Shown here piece after piece: positions 8,733-18,638 of a stretch of DNA of 64,000 nt. Origin of the DNA: Porphyromonadaceae bacterium (GTDB lineage: Bacteria; Bacteroidota; Bacteroidia; Bacteroidales; UBA12481). Within the stretch, counting starts at the first letter, position 1. Each line of letters begins with the position of its first letter. Location of the stretch: the NCBI GenBank assembly GCA_007280905.1, contig QYQM01000039.1:1-64000 (forward strand). Reading direction: 5' to 3'. The translations under genes and the position numbers were made by a program. The notes below the pieces were generated by a model. The model was not told where the DNA came from. It saw nothing but the letters and a program-made list of their open reading frames with translations, and made no database searches.

Positions 8733-10256
8733 ATGATTAAAAAAGTACTTGTCGCAAACCGCGGCGAGATCGCTTTGCGGGTTATGCGTTCCTGCCGTGA
8801 GATGGGTATACAGACGGTAGCCGTATTTTCGACTGCCGACCGGACTTCACAGAATGTTCGCTATGCCGACGAAGCTTATCCGATCGGTCCTGCTCCCTCC
8901 AATGAATCCTATCTCAACATGGAAAAAATTCTGGAGGTAGCTAAAAGAAGCCAGGCTGATGCCATACACCCGGGATACGGATTCCTCTCAGAAAATGCAC
9001 AGTTCTCATCACGGTGCCGTGAAGAGGGAATCATCTTTATCGGCCCCACACCTGAGGTGATACACACCATGGGCGACAAGATCACTGCACGCGAAACCAT
9101 GGTAAAGTCAGGAATTCCGGTAGTACCCGGCACAAACGACAAACTGGTGACCGATGAACAGGCGCTTGAAGTAATCCACGCAATAGGCCTTCCTGTTATG
9201 ATCAAAGCGTCCGCAGGGGGCGGTGGTAAAGGAATGCGACTGGTAAAGGATGTTAAAGAAATCCTGCCTTCTCTTCGTGCTGCCCGGTCGGAAGCTAAAG
9301 CCGCCTTTGGTAACGATACCGTTTACGTTGAAAAATATATCGAGAACCCCCATCATATTGAATTTCAGATATTGGCCGACAAGTATGGCCATGTGATCCA
9401 TCTTTGTGAACGGGAGTGTTCCGTGCAACGCCGCCATCAAAAAATCGTTGAAGAAACACCCTCGCCTCTCATGACTCCTGAAATCCGGGAACAAATGGGT
9501 CGTCATGCCGTTCAGGCAGCCAAATCAGTCGGATATGAAGGGGCAGGAACGATCGAATTTCTGGTCGACAATAATCTGAATTACTATTTTCTTGAGATGA
9601 ATACCCGCCTTCAGGTTGAACATCCGATCACTGAGCGCGTGATTGGCGTCGATCTGGTGAAGGAACAGATTCTGATTGCTGCCGGTGAACATCTCAAAAT
9701 CAAACAGTCAGATGTTGTGCAGCAGGGGCATGCCATTGAATGCCGTATTTACGCGGAAGATCCGGACAACAACTTCATGCCCAGCCCGGGTAAAATCCGC
9801 CATCTGACCGAACCTCTCGGATCAGGCGTCAGAGTCGACGGTTACGTTTATGAAGGCTATGAAATACCTGTTTATTACGATCCGATGATCTCTAAACTGA
9901 TCGTTTGGGGCTCCAACCGATACGAAGCAATACAGGTGATGAAGCGTGCGCTCCATGAATACAAGATCACCGGCATTAAAACCTCGATACCGTTTCTAGA
10001 AAGGATCATGGAAGCTACCGATTTTATTCTTGGACAATACGATACCGGATTTATCGAGAATAACAGAGATACGCTTTTTAATGCTAAAGTGTGCAATCTG
10101 AGTTGCCAGGATGTTTCAATCATGGTTGCCTACGTGGACTATCTTAAAAGAAGGGAAAAGCAACCTGCTCCCTCAACAGCCGCTCCGGTAGAGTCAGCCT
10201 GGAAAAATACAGGAAGGAAGAACAACGTGAGGACGGGAGGGAGTGAAGCCCGATAA
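8733..10256 (+). CDS. accC: Acyl-CoA carboxylase biotin carboxylase subunit (AccC/PccA-like)
   Basis: MIKKVLVANRGEIALRVMRSCREMGI...IHPGYGFLSENAQF...KASAGGGGKGMRLV...FLEMNTRLQVEHPITE. Confidence 0.95.
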   Translation: MIKKVLVANRGEIALRVMRSCREMGIQTVAVFSTADRTSQNVRYADEAYPIGPAPSNESYLNMEKILEVAKRSQADAIHPGYGFLSENAQFSSRCREEGIIFIGPTPEVIHTMGDKITARETMVKSGIPVVPGTNDKLVTDEQALEVIHAIGLPVMIKASAGGGGKGMRLVKDVKEILPSLRAARSEAKAAFGNDTVYVEKYIENPHHIEFQILADKYGHVIHLCERECSVQRRHQKIVEETPSPLMTPEIREQMGRHAVQAAKSVGYEGAGTIEFLVDNNLNYYFLEMNTRLQVEHPITERVIGVDLVKEQILIAAGEHLKIKQSDVVQQGHAIECRIYAEDPDNNFMPSPGKIRHLTEPLGSGVRVDGYVYEGYEIPVYYDPMISKLIVWGSNRYEAIQVMKRALHEYKITGIKTSIPFLERIMEATDFILGQYDTGFIENNRDTLFNAKVCNLSCQDVSIMVAYVDYLKRREKQPAPSTAAPVESAWKNTGRKNNVRTGGSEAR

Positions 10257-10274
10257 TTAAATTGCAAATCGTAA

Positions 10275-10784
10275 ATGGAAATTGAACTACCCAAACAGGA
10301 CCGTATAGCCGAGGTTGAAATCCTCGGGCATGAAGGCAACCAATACGTTTTCAAAATTGATAACAAGATTTTTGAGATCGATCTTATTGAGGTTTCCAAA
10401 GGAATCTATTCTCTGCTGAACGAAGGTAAATCATTCAATGTCGAGGCGATCCCGGCTAACAGTCACACGAAATATACCGTAAATACATTCTTCCAGTCGT
10501 TTGATCTGGAGATTATAGATGCTCAAACAAAATACCTGCGGAGCCGTAATCAGGGCAAGGCTGCTGACACCGGAAATCTGATCCGCGTACCCATGCCGGG
10601 GAAAGTGGTAGATGTGTTTGTTGGAGAGGGCGATACTGTTAAGGCCGGCCAAACACTGGTTATCGTTTCGGCCATGAAAATGGAAAGTGAATACAAATCC
10701 GGTCGCGATGGCCAGATAAAAAAAGTCATGGTCAAACCGGGGGAAACAGTTGATAATGATCAGGTTATGATTGAATTGGAATAA
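10275..10784 (+). CDS. Biotin carboxyl carrier protein (biotin/lipoyl-binding domain)
   Basis: C-terminal [48 protein letters not shown] (AMKM biotinylation motif). Confidence 0.93.
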   Translation: MEIELPKQDRIAEVEILGHEGNQYVFKIDNKIFEIDLIEVSKGIYSLLNEGKSFNVEAIPANSHTKYTVNTFFQSFDLEIIDAQTKYLRSRNQGKAADTGNLIRVPMPGKVVDVFVGEGDTVKAGQTLVIVSAMKMESEYKSGRDGQIKKVMVKPGETVDNDQVMIELE

Positions 10785-10794
10785 AAGAAAAACA

Positions 10795-12327
10795 ATGGCA
10801 TTACAGGACAAATTTGATAAACTCGAGAGGCAATCTAAAGCTGCCGAAATTGGTGGAGGCCAGGATCGTATTGACAAACAGCATCTGGCAGGCAAAAAAA
10901 CTGCACGCGAAAGAGTTCTTGCATTGCTCGATCCAGGATCATTTGTTGAAACGGATAAGCTGGTTATGCACCAGAATCATGATTTCGGAATGGAGGATAA
11001 GAAGATCCCGGGTGATGGCATGGTAACCGGATACGGCAAGATTGAAGGCCGGCTAATGTATGTTTTTGCTCAGGATTTCACCGTTTTCGGCGGAACCATG
11101 AGCCGATCGAATGCCAATAAGGTAGTGAAGGTAATGGATCTGGCTATGAAAATGGGTGCACCGGTGATCGGATTGAATGATTCAGGCGGAGCCCGCATCC
11201 AGGAAGGGGTGCAGAGTTTGGCCGGGTATGCCGATATATTTTTCCGGAATGTCCGGTCATCAGGTGTAATCCCGCAAATCTCAGCCATCCTTGGACCATG
11301 CGCCGGCGGCGCTGTATATTCTCCTGCCCTTACCGATTTTATCCTGATGGTGGAGGAATCCAGCTACATGTTTGTTACCGGTCCGGATGTGATTAAAACC
11401 GTCACCCACGAAGAAGTGACCAAAGAAGAACTGGGCGGGGCTATGACCCACAACGCCAGAAGCGGTGTGGCTCATTTGATGGCATCCAATGATGAGCAAG
11501 CCATGATGATGCTTCGTGAACTGATGTCGTTCCTGCCCTCAAACAACCTCGAAGATCCACCATACCATATCCCAAATGATCAGCCCGACCGGATTGACGC
11601 TGCTCTCCAGACTTTAGTCCCGGATGATCCGAATAAACCGTATGATATGAAAGAAATCATCACTTCTGTAGCTGATGATCATATCTTTCTGGAAATGCAA
11701 CCCTTTTTTGCCAAAAATATGATTATCGGGTTTGCCCGCCTTAATGGATACCCGGTGGGCATTGTCGCTAACCAGCCCGCTCACCTGGCTGGCTGCCTCG
11801 ATATCAATTCATCGGTAAAAGCAGCCCGGTTTGTGCGTTTTTGCGATGCTTTCAATTTCCCGCTGATCACCTTGGTTGATGTTCCGGGTTTCCTTCCCGG
11901 AACCGGTCAGGAACTCGGTGGAATCATTAAACACGGAGCCAAATTGCTGTATGCCTTCTCCGAAGCTACCGTACCGAAGATTACCCTCATTACCCGTAAA
12001 GCTTACGGCGGAGCTTATGATGTAATGTCAAGCAAACACATCGGCGCGGATATAAACTTTGCCTATCCCACTGCCGAAATCGCTGTCATGGGATCCGACG
12101 GTGCAGTAAATATTCTTTACCGCAATCTGGATGATGAGGGCAGGACATCAGCTATTGCCGATTACAAGGAACGATTTGCAAATCCCTTTAGTGCCGCTGA
12201 ATTAGGGTATATTGATGAGATCATATTCCCAAAAGATACCAGAATGAAACTTATTCAGGCACTGGACATGACCCGGAATAAGAGCTATTCAAACCCAAAG
12301 AAAAAGCACGGGAATATCCCGCTGTAG
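10795..12327 (+). CDS. Acyl-CoA carboxylase carboxyltransferase subunit (propionyl-CoA carboxylase beta / methylmalonyl-CoA decarboxylase alpha-like)
   Basis: [50 protein letters not shown]...[22 protein letters not shown]...[11 protein letters not shown] track begins at 10771, but MALQ at 10795 is the family-like start. Confidence 0.94.
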   Translation: MALQDKFDKLERQSKAAEIGGGQDRIDKQHLAGKKTARERVLALLDPGSFVETDKLVMHQNHDFGMEDKKIPGDGMVTGYGKIEGRLMYVFAQDFTVFGGTMSRSNANKVVKVMDLAMKMGAPVIGLNDSGGARIQEGVQSLAGYADIFFRNVRSSGVIPQISAILGPCAGGAVYSPALTDFILMVEESSYMFVTGPDVIKTVTHEEVTKEELGGAMTHNARSGVAHLMASNDEQAMMMLRELMSFLPSNNLEDPPYHIPNDQPDRIDAALQTLVPDDPNKPYDMKEIITSVADDHIFLEMQPFFAKNMIIGFARLNGYPVGIVANQPAHLAGCLDINSSVKAARFVRFCDAFNFPLITLVDVPGFLPGTGQELGGIIKHGAKLLYAFSEATVPKITLITRKAYGGAYDVMSSKHIGADINFAYPTAEIAVMGSDGAVNILYRNLDDEGRTSAIADYKERFANPFSAAELGYIDEIIFPKDTRMKLIQALDMTRNKSYSNPKKKHGNIPL

Positions 12328-12365
12328 AGACGCATAACTATGCGCCTCTCCATTATGCGTCTCTT
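12324..12365. repeat. Palindromic GTAGAGACGCATAAYTATGCGYCTC element, copy 1
   Basis: gtagagacgcataactatgcgcctctccattatgcgtctctt; near-identical to 51018..51060. Confidence 0.85.
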
Positions 12366-12652
12366 GGCGGTATGGCTAAGAAACCTATTTGGCCATCCTC
12401 CAGGTGGCGCTGGAAAAGCTCTTTTTTCATAAAACCGAGCGATTTCAGCAAAATATTTACCCAATCAAGGATGTTTTTCCCTGATTTTCATCCCTCTTTT
12501 TTGCTGTTTTATCATACAGCAACTGCAAAGGCTCCAGGCTTTTGACTACTAAAAATGCTAAACAGCTAAAATTTAGAGTTGATTGGTCAAATAGACGATG
12601 AGTGTTGGTCAAACAGGAACTCCATCTGCTGATTCTTTGCTCTATAGTACCC
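12353..12652 (-). pseudogene. Open frame without early ATG; possible remnant C-terminus of an unknown protein
   Basis: Minus-strand stop-to-stop frame reads ...VVKSLEPLQLLYDKTAKKRDENQGKNILDWVNILLKSLGFMKKELFQRHLEDGQIGFLAIPPRDA*; protein-like composition but no recognised family. Confidence 0.3.
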
Positions 12653-12730
12653 TAAATTAGTATTGAGAAAATTATATCTCGCACTGATTATCAGGTATTT
12701 AGGACAATTTCAATTTTCGGAGGGATTTTT

Positions 12731-15700
12731 ATGAAAACCAGGGGTTTAGATTTATTAGTGGGGTTAAAAGGAGCTTTCAAAGTGCTCCGGATGACAAGAA
12801 TTTTCATCGCGGTTTTCGTTGTTACCTGTTTTTGCAATCTGTCACTGCAAGCCGCTTACCTGAAAAATGTTCCTCAGACTTTTACTCAGCCAGATGGTAC
12901 GATCCTTAAATGTTTTGCTACCGGTGACGAATATCATCACTGGCTCCATGATGCCAATAATTTTACGATTCTGCAAGACCCGGTAACGGGATTCTACGTA
13001 TATGCCATTAGATCAGGCAGCAAACTGGTACCTACTTCATTCATTGCCGGTAAAACTGATCCCGTCACGATAGGACTTCAGCCCGGCGTAAACCTCGATG
13101 CTCAGGAAGTTCAACTTAGGAGCAAGGACATGTTCAGGATACCTGCACTGAAGGGTTCATCAGAGGTGACTACTACCGGTACCATCAACAACATCGTAAT
13201 ATTTATCCGGTTTAATGATCAAGCCGAATACACTGATCCGATTACTAAATATAGTTTGGCATTTAATTCCACAGGATCGGTTTCGATGGGGGAGTATTTC
13301 AAAGAAGTATCGGGCTCCCAATTGACCGTCAACACTTCCCTTTTCCCGCAAACTGGTGGAGCCTCAGTAGTATCGTACCAGGATGCGATGACCAGGAATT
13401 ACTATTGCAAGTATAACTCAGTAACCAATCCTAACGGTTACCAAAATGATACCGAGAGATTCGACCGCGAAATGACCCTGTTGAAAAATGCTACTGAAGC
13501 AGTCAGGGCCCAGATTGAGTCAACCGGCCTGAATTATGATAATGACAACAACGGACAAATTGATAATGTGTGTTACATTATTCAGGGCTCTACAGATGGA
13601 TGGTCCGATTTGCTCTGGCCGCACATGTTTAAGCTGTATTCCTATAATGTGACCATCGGAAGCGCAAAGGTCTGGAATTACAACCTCCAGCTTTCAGAAA
13701 CATTCAGGGTGAATGTCCTGTGCCATGAGATGTCTCACTCGCTTGGTTTTCCAGATCTCTACCGTTATACCAATAATACGATCAATCCGGTTAGTTCCTG
13801 GGATGTTATGGCTTCAACTACCAATCCTCCGCAACATCCAAGTGTTTATCTCAAACAAAAGTATGGTAAATGGATTTCGAGCATTCCGGAAATCTCAACA
13901 AACGGAACGTATACCTTAAAACCTTTGTCTTCTGATCCTTTCGCCGGATATAAAATCAGCTCCCCTAACAGCACCTCGGAATATTTTATGGTAGAGTACC
14001 GGAAAACCACGGGCATTTTTGAATCACAATTGCTCGGATCAGGACTGATCATTTACAGGGTGAACCCCTCTCTCAACGGTAATAACTTTGGTCCTCCGGA
14101 TGAGGTTTACGTATTTAGACCTGATGGAACAACGACCGTTGACGGTAATCTTGCTCAGGCTAACTTTTCTTCCAATGAGAGCAGAACCTCTTTCGGCTCA
14201 AATAGCAATACCACCTGTTTTTTGAGTGATGGTTCACCGGGCGGATTTCAAATAACCAATATCGGAACAGCCGGAGAGACTATTTCTTTTTCAGTCAACT
14301 TTGGGAATACCCCGTCACCTAGCTTAACCCTCGAACCAGTCATCCGCGATGTAGCAGTTACCGCCGGCACTACTAATTTTACTGTCTCCAACACCGGCGG
14401 AGGTACATTGACCTGGACTGCTGATGTGACCACAGGCAGTAATTGGGCACACATTACTTCAGGCTTCAGCGGAAGCAATTCTGGTTCGATCCTGGTATCG
14501 GTTGATGCCAATACGGAAAGTACCCCGCGTAATGCCATTATCACCGTGACCGCTGCAGATGCCACAGGAAGTCCGAAAACACTAAACATCCTTCAGGCAG
14601 CCAACGAATCGATGCTGAACGTCGGCCCTGAAAACCAAGTCGTAGCTTTTACGGGTGCTACTACCACCTTCGCAGTTTCCAATTCTGGCGGAGGTATAAT
14701 GAGCTGGGTTGCTGATATAACCACAGGCAGTAACTGGGCACACATTAATTCAGGTTTCAGCGGAAACAATTCTGGTTCGATCCTGGTATCGGTTGATGCC
14801 AATACGGAAAATGACCCTCGCACTGCCGTCATCATGGTGACCGCTGCAGATGCTGCAGGAAGTCCGAAAACACTAAACATCGTTCAGGCAGCCAACCCAT
14901 CAGGGCTGAACGTCACCCCCGACTCGCGCAACTTACCATTTGGCAGCGGCATCGGTACTTTTACCGTCTCTAACACCGGCGGAGGTACAATGAGCTGGAT
15001 TGCTGCGGTAACCACAGGCAATAGCTGGGCACACATTAATTCAGGTTTCAGTGGAAACAATGGGGGTTCGATCCAGGTATCGGTTGATTTCAATCCGGAA
15101 AGTGCCCCACGTACTGCCGTCATCACAGTGACTGCTGCAGATGCTGCAGGAAGTCCGAAGACAATTAACGTCGTTCAGGCAGCCAACGGTTCGGTGCTGA
15201 ACGTCGGCCCTGAAAACCAAAACGTTGCCTTTGGAGGAGCTACCACCGACTTCACAGTTTCCAATATTGGCGGAGGTACGATGAGATGGTCTGCAGCGGT
15301 GACATCGGGCAGTTCCTGGGTAAAAATTATATCCGGAGCCAGTGGAAGTAATGACGGACGGATAACCGTGGCAATAGATGCGAATACCGGGGTTCCACGA
15401 ACTGCCATTATCACAGTAACATCAACAGATTCTATAGAAAGCCAGAAAACATTAACCATAATGCAGGATATCAGCAACGGCATCAATACCCTGAATATTG
15501 AAAATAAGCTTAACGTGTATCCTAACCCTGTAGATAAACAATGTACGGTTCAAATTGAAGAATTCAACGGAATTCCCCAAAAACTCGAAGTGTTCAATAT
15601 GATGGGGCAACTCGAATCTTCCCAATCATTAAATCAGGAACGGATGATCATTGACATGTCCACTTTGCCGCAAGGCATCTACCTGTTTCGCTTAACGTCA

Positions 15701-15742
15701 GAAACTAATATCCTGAGTCAAAGGAGAATAGTTAAAAACTAG
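12731..15742 (+). CDS. M6 family metalloprotease with four BACON/Ig-like repeats and T9SS sorting domain
   Basis: HExxH in VLCHEMSHSLGFPDLYR; DVMASTTNPPQHPSVYLKQKYGKW; four ~97-aa repeats; C-term LNVYPNPVDKQCTVQIEEF...SQRRIVKN. Confidence 0.9.
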   Translation: MKTRGLDLLVGLKGAFKVLRMTRIFIAVFVVTCFCNLSLQAAYLKNVPQTFTQPDGTILKCFATGDEYHHWLHDANNFTILQDPVTGFYVYAIRSGSKLVPTSFIAGKTDPVTIGLQPGVNLDAQEVQLRSKDMFRIPALKGSSEVTTTGTINNIVIFIRFNDQAEYTDPITKYSLAFNSTGSVSMGEYFKEVSGSQLTVNTSLFPQTGGASVVSYQDAMTRNYYCKYNSVTNPNGYQNDTERFDREMTLLKNATEAVRAQIESTGLNYDNDNNGQIDNVCYIIQGSTDGWSDLLWPHMFKLYSYNVTIGSAKVWNYNLQLSETFRVNVLCHEMSHSLGFPDLYRYTNNTINPVSSWDVMASTTNPPQHPSVYLKQKYGKWISSIPEISTNGTYTLKPLSSDPFAGYKISSPNSTSEYFMVEYRKTTGIFESQLLGSGLIIYRVNPSLNGNNFGPPDEVYVFRPDGTTTVDGNLAQANFSSNESRTSFGSNSNTTCFLSDGSPGGFQITNIGTAGETISFSVNFGNTPSPSLTLEPVIRDVAVTAGTTNFTVSNTGGGTLTWTADVTTGSNWAHITSGFSGSNSGSILVSVDANTESTPRNAIITVTAADATGSPKTLNILQAANESMLNVGPENQVVAFTGATTTFAVSNSGGGIMSWVADITTGSNWAHINSGFSGNNSGSILVSVDANTENDPRTAVIMVTAADAAGSPKTLNIVQAANPSGLNVTPDSRNLPFGSGIGTFTVSNTGGGTMSWIAAVTTGNSWAHINSGFSGNNGGSIQVSVDFNPESAPRTAVITVTAADAAGSPKTINVVQAANGSVLNVGPENQNVAFGGATTDFTVSNIGGGTMRWSAAVTSGSSWVKIISGASGSNDGRITVAIDANTGVPRTAIITVTSTDSIESQKTLTIMQDISNGINTLNIENKLNVYPNPVDKQCTVQIEEFNGIPQKLEVFNMMGQLESSQSLNQERMIIDMSTLPQGIYLFRLTSETNILSQRRIVKN
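14320..15475 (+). repeat. Four tandem ~291-bp coding repeats (BACON-like domains)
   Basis: The conserved GCAGCCAAC at unit junctions occurs at 14597, 14888 and 15179, exactly 291 bp apart. Confidence 0.88.
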
Positions 15743-15744
15743 TC

Positions 15745-15775
15745 TTGCTTCTTTCACGCTGCTTGTTTACCTTTG
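15745..15775 (+). promoter_or_regulatory. Bacteroidota-type promoter (-33 TTG, 20-bp spacer, -7 TACCTTTG)
   Basis: TTG at 15745-15747 and TACCTTTG (TAnnTTTG consensus) at 15768-15775, 17 bp before the 15793 start codon. Confidence 0.5.
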
Positions 15776-15792
15776 ATGTTTAAGCATTCTTA

Positions 15793-16329
15793 ATGGAATA
15801 CCAGAATAACATCAGCGAAGTAAAACAAGCAGTATTATTGCTCCGCGAACATATTGAAACCATCCGGATCAATCTCGAAATTCTTGAGTTACTGAAGCTG
15901 GACGGTAGGATTAAGGATACCGATAATCAGTATATCCAAATCTCAGAGCTCGATCGTAAAAATCGAAAATCCTTCCATGAATTCGTTCTTGCCGACCTTC
16001 CGGAGCTTATTGAGGCCGATTTGGAGTCCGGTAGCAAGTTGCTAAAAAAGTCCTTTCTGGATTGGGCAGCCGACCTTCATCTCAGCCTCAGCCATCTCGA
16101 CCGCATCATCAAAGATTATATGCATCGTGTTGCTGCGATTGATCAAAGTCTGAAAAAAAACATAAAAGATCTGGAAATCAAGGATAAACGATTCTGGAAA
16201 TTCGTCGATAGGGCAAAAGGTAAAACCAGAATTTTTGAAAGCTTTAAGGAACCCGGAAATGCAATTGGGCTAAATCAGGCTCCGGATCCTGAAGAAAAAA
16301 AAGAAGAGCAGCAACGAAAAGAAGAATAG
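15793..16329 (+). CDS. Hypothetical protein, helical, charged C-terminus
   Basis: 178-aa ORF with promoter-like upstream sequence; no family recognised. Confidence 0.7.
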   Translation: MEYQNNISEVKQAVLLLREHIETIRINLEILELLKLDGRIKDTDNQYIQISELDRKNRKSFHEFVLADLPELIEADLESGSKLLKKSFLDWAADLHLSLSHLDRIIKDYMHRVAAIDQSLKKNIKDLEIKDKRFWKFVDRAKGKTRIFESFKEPGNAIGLNQAPDPEEKKEEQQRKEE

Positions 16330-17280
16330 ATCCCTCATCCATCCCTTTCCCACTTTTAAAGCCCAGAATGTCATCAGATAACTCACCGGAATGATCAGTA
16401 GCCAGAGTACTTCCACCGAAACGGTTTCCAGGAAAACCGTCATTAATAGGATTGATAAAAATAATAAAAAATTGGCTTGAAACAATTGGCGCGACTGGAT
16501 TTTTGGATTTCGGTATTTCCATGAGGCGATTACGATCCAGATCAGGATTAGCCCGAACCAGGCTGCAATAAAGGGCTCTTTTGAAATAAATACGGGGAAA
16601 ATGGTGTGACGCAATTTGAACCAGGAGAAAAATGTAACAATCTCATAGTTAAGATCTCCCATCAGAAACCAAAAAACCGCCACAAGCAGGGCCGGCACCA
16701 CTATTCCCATCAGGCTAACCAACCAGTGTCGCCAGTTGGTGGTTACCATCAACAGAAGACCTATCAGAATGGCAGGAATAAGAAAACAAAACGGAGGGTA
16801 CAGCAGGATTGCGACTCCCCATGAGAATCCCATAGCAAAAACAATGGAATACCCTGTTTCTTCTTTATACAAATCCAATAGAAAACGGTAACTCAGTATC
16901 ATAAAATATCCCGCCAGCAACGCCGGATGAAATAGAAAAAAATGACCGTTAGAGGTCACCAGTAAAAGGAAAACGAAGGCAATAGCATAAGACCTGCTGC
17001 CCATAAGAAGGTTCTTCATATCGGTTCGTACCAGCAGCCAGGCAGTAAGAACCATTATCAGGCAGGAGGGAATCATCTGAGCCCAGAGGGGCAGGCGGGA
17101 CATACCCGTCCATAAGGGATACAACCAACCATCTGCCGGCTGATAAAAGAATCCGTTGCCATAAATATTACCGGGCTGGAGATTACCCGGAAGAAACCAG
17201 GCAATTACGAACAGGATCAATCCCAGTATCGGGATCATGACTTGGACCGTAAAACTGATCGATCGGATAAACCTAAACAT
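16270..17280 (-). CDS. DUF6427-like integral membrane protein
   Basis: Poly-TM protein beginning MFRFIRSISFTVQVMIPILGLILFVIAWFLPG, as in Bacteroidota DUF6427 proteins; converges on and overlaps the 15793 gene. Confidence 0.7.
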   Translation of the reverse strand: MFRFIRSISFTVQVMIPILGLILFVIAWFLPGNLQPGNIYGNGFFYQPADGWLYPLWTGMSRLPLWAQMIPSCLIMVLTAWLLVRTDMKNLLMGSRSYAIAFVFLLLVTSNGHFFLFHPALLAGYFMILSYRFLLDLYKEETGYSIVFAMGFSWGVAILLYPPFCFLIPAILIGLLLMVTTNWRHWLVSLMGIVVPALLVAVFWFLMGDLNYEIVTFFSWFKLRHTIFPVFISKEPFIAAWFGLILIWIVIASWKYRNPKIQSRQLFQANFLLFLSILLMTVFLETVSVEVLWLLIIPVSYLMTFWALKVGKGWMRDLFFFSLLLFFFFFRIRSLI

Positions 17281-17291
17281 AGCGCCCGGGA

Positions 17292-18572
17292 TTACAGATC
17301 AAAACCGATATCCCGGCGATAATACACACCTTCGAAGGTGATACCCTTAGCGGTTTTATATGATTTTTTGAGTGCTTTTTTCCAGGTGGTATCCAGGGAA
17401 GTGAGTGCCAGCACCCGGCCACCGTTGGTAACCATCTGTTTTTCGAGTATGGCAGTCCCGGCGTGAAAAACGATTCCATCAGTATCGGTTTCTAATCCTG
17501 AAATTGGAAATCCTTTTTGATAATCACCGGGATATCCGCCTGAAACCAGCATTACAGTAGTTGCCGATTCACCGGATATCTCAATTTGTTTCCCATTTAA
17601 CCGTCCGTCTGCGGTGGCAATGAAAAGCTCCAGCAAGTCGGATTTGATCCGCGGGATCACCACTTCACTCTCAGGATCACCCAACCTCACATTATATTCG
17701 ATAACAAAAGGTTCGCCTTTAACATTAATCAATCCAAAGAAAATAAACCCCTGATACCTGATACCCGAAACCTGTAACCCCTTAATCGTTGGCTCGATAA
17801 TCCTGGCCTTTACTTTTTCCATAAAGGCCGGGTTTGCAAACGCGACTGGGGAAACAGCTCCCATTCCCCCGGTATTCAATCCAGTATCACGCTCGCCGAT
17901 CCTTTTATAATCTTTTGCTTCCGGCAGTAGTAACCAGGAATCACCGTCGGTGAGGATAAATACGGAAAGCTCGATGCCGTCTAAAAACTCTTCAATCACC
18001 ACCTTTTTTCCTGCCGAGCCAAACTTGCCTGCAAACATTTCCCGGAGTTCGCTAATCGCTTCCTCCGGGTCATTTAAAATGACCACCCCTTTGCCGGCGG
18101 CAAGACCGTCAGCTTTAAGAACGTATGGCGGTTGCATCGACCCGATAAAGGCACTTGCCTCCTCGATGGAATCATTTCCCTTTCCCAATGTAAATGTGCT
18201 ATACCGGGCAGTTGGGATGCCGAACTTTTCCATAAACTGCTTGGCAAAATCCTTGCTTCCTTCCAGCCTGGCCCCTGCTGCAGATGGGCCGATAACTCCC
18301 ACCCAGCGCAGGTCGTCCTGCTCCTTGAAATAATCACTGATTCCTTTTACAAGCGGATCCTCCGGGCCAACCACCACCAGCTTGATCTTTTCGCTCCTCA
18401 CCAATTGCGCCAGAGCAGGAAAATTGTCCATAGCAATCGGCACATTGATCCCGCATAGGGCAGTTCCTGCATTTCCCGGAGCAATAAACAGTTTCGTCAA
18501 TAAGGGGCTCTGTGACAGTTTCCAGGCTATTGCATGTTCCCGTCCACCTGAGCCTATAAGCAATACATTCAT
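17292..18572 (-). CDS. purD: Phosphoribosylamine--glycine ligase
   Basis: MNVLLIGSGGREHAIAWKLSQSP...LKADGLAAGKGVVI...NTGGMGAVSPV...GFIFFGLI...EYNVRLGDPESEVV. Confidence 0.96.
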   Translation of the reverse strand: MNVLLIGSGGREHAIAWKLSQSPLLTKLFIAPGNAGTALCGINVPIAMDNFPALAQLVRSEKIKLVVVGPEDPLVKGISDYFKEQDDLRWVGVIGPSAAGARLEGSKDFAKQFMEKFGIPTARYSTFTLGKGNDSIEEASAFIGSMQPPYVLKADGLAAGKGVVILNDPEEAISELREMFAGKFGSAGKKVVIEEFLDGIELSVFILTDGDSWLLLPEAKDYKRIGERDTGLNTGGMGAVSPVAFANPAFMEKVKARIIEPTIKGLQVSGIRYQGFIFFGLINVKGEPFVIEYNVRLGDPESEVVIPRIKSDLLELFIATADGRLNGKQIEISGESATTVMLVSGGYPGDYQKGFPISGLETDTDGIVFHAGTAILEKQMVTNGGRVLALTSLDTTWKKALKKSYKTAKGITFEGVYYRRDIGFDL

Positions 18573-18638
18573 AGAAGTTCTTCTGGGTTAAATAAGAGGT
18601 GAAAGGTACTAACTTAAATGTGGTTCCTGAGAAGTTCT

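Noticed and set aside
14248-15486. Four sizeable minus-strand ORFs (113, 95, 80 and 103 aa) with similar sequences, looking like a tandem gene family
   Set aside because: They are antisense shadows of the four tandem BACON-like repeats in the M6 protease; similarity is explained by the repeat DNA.
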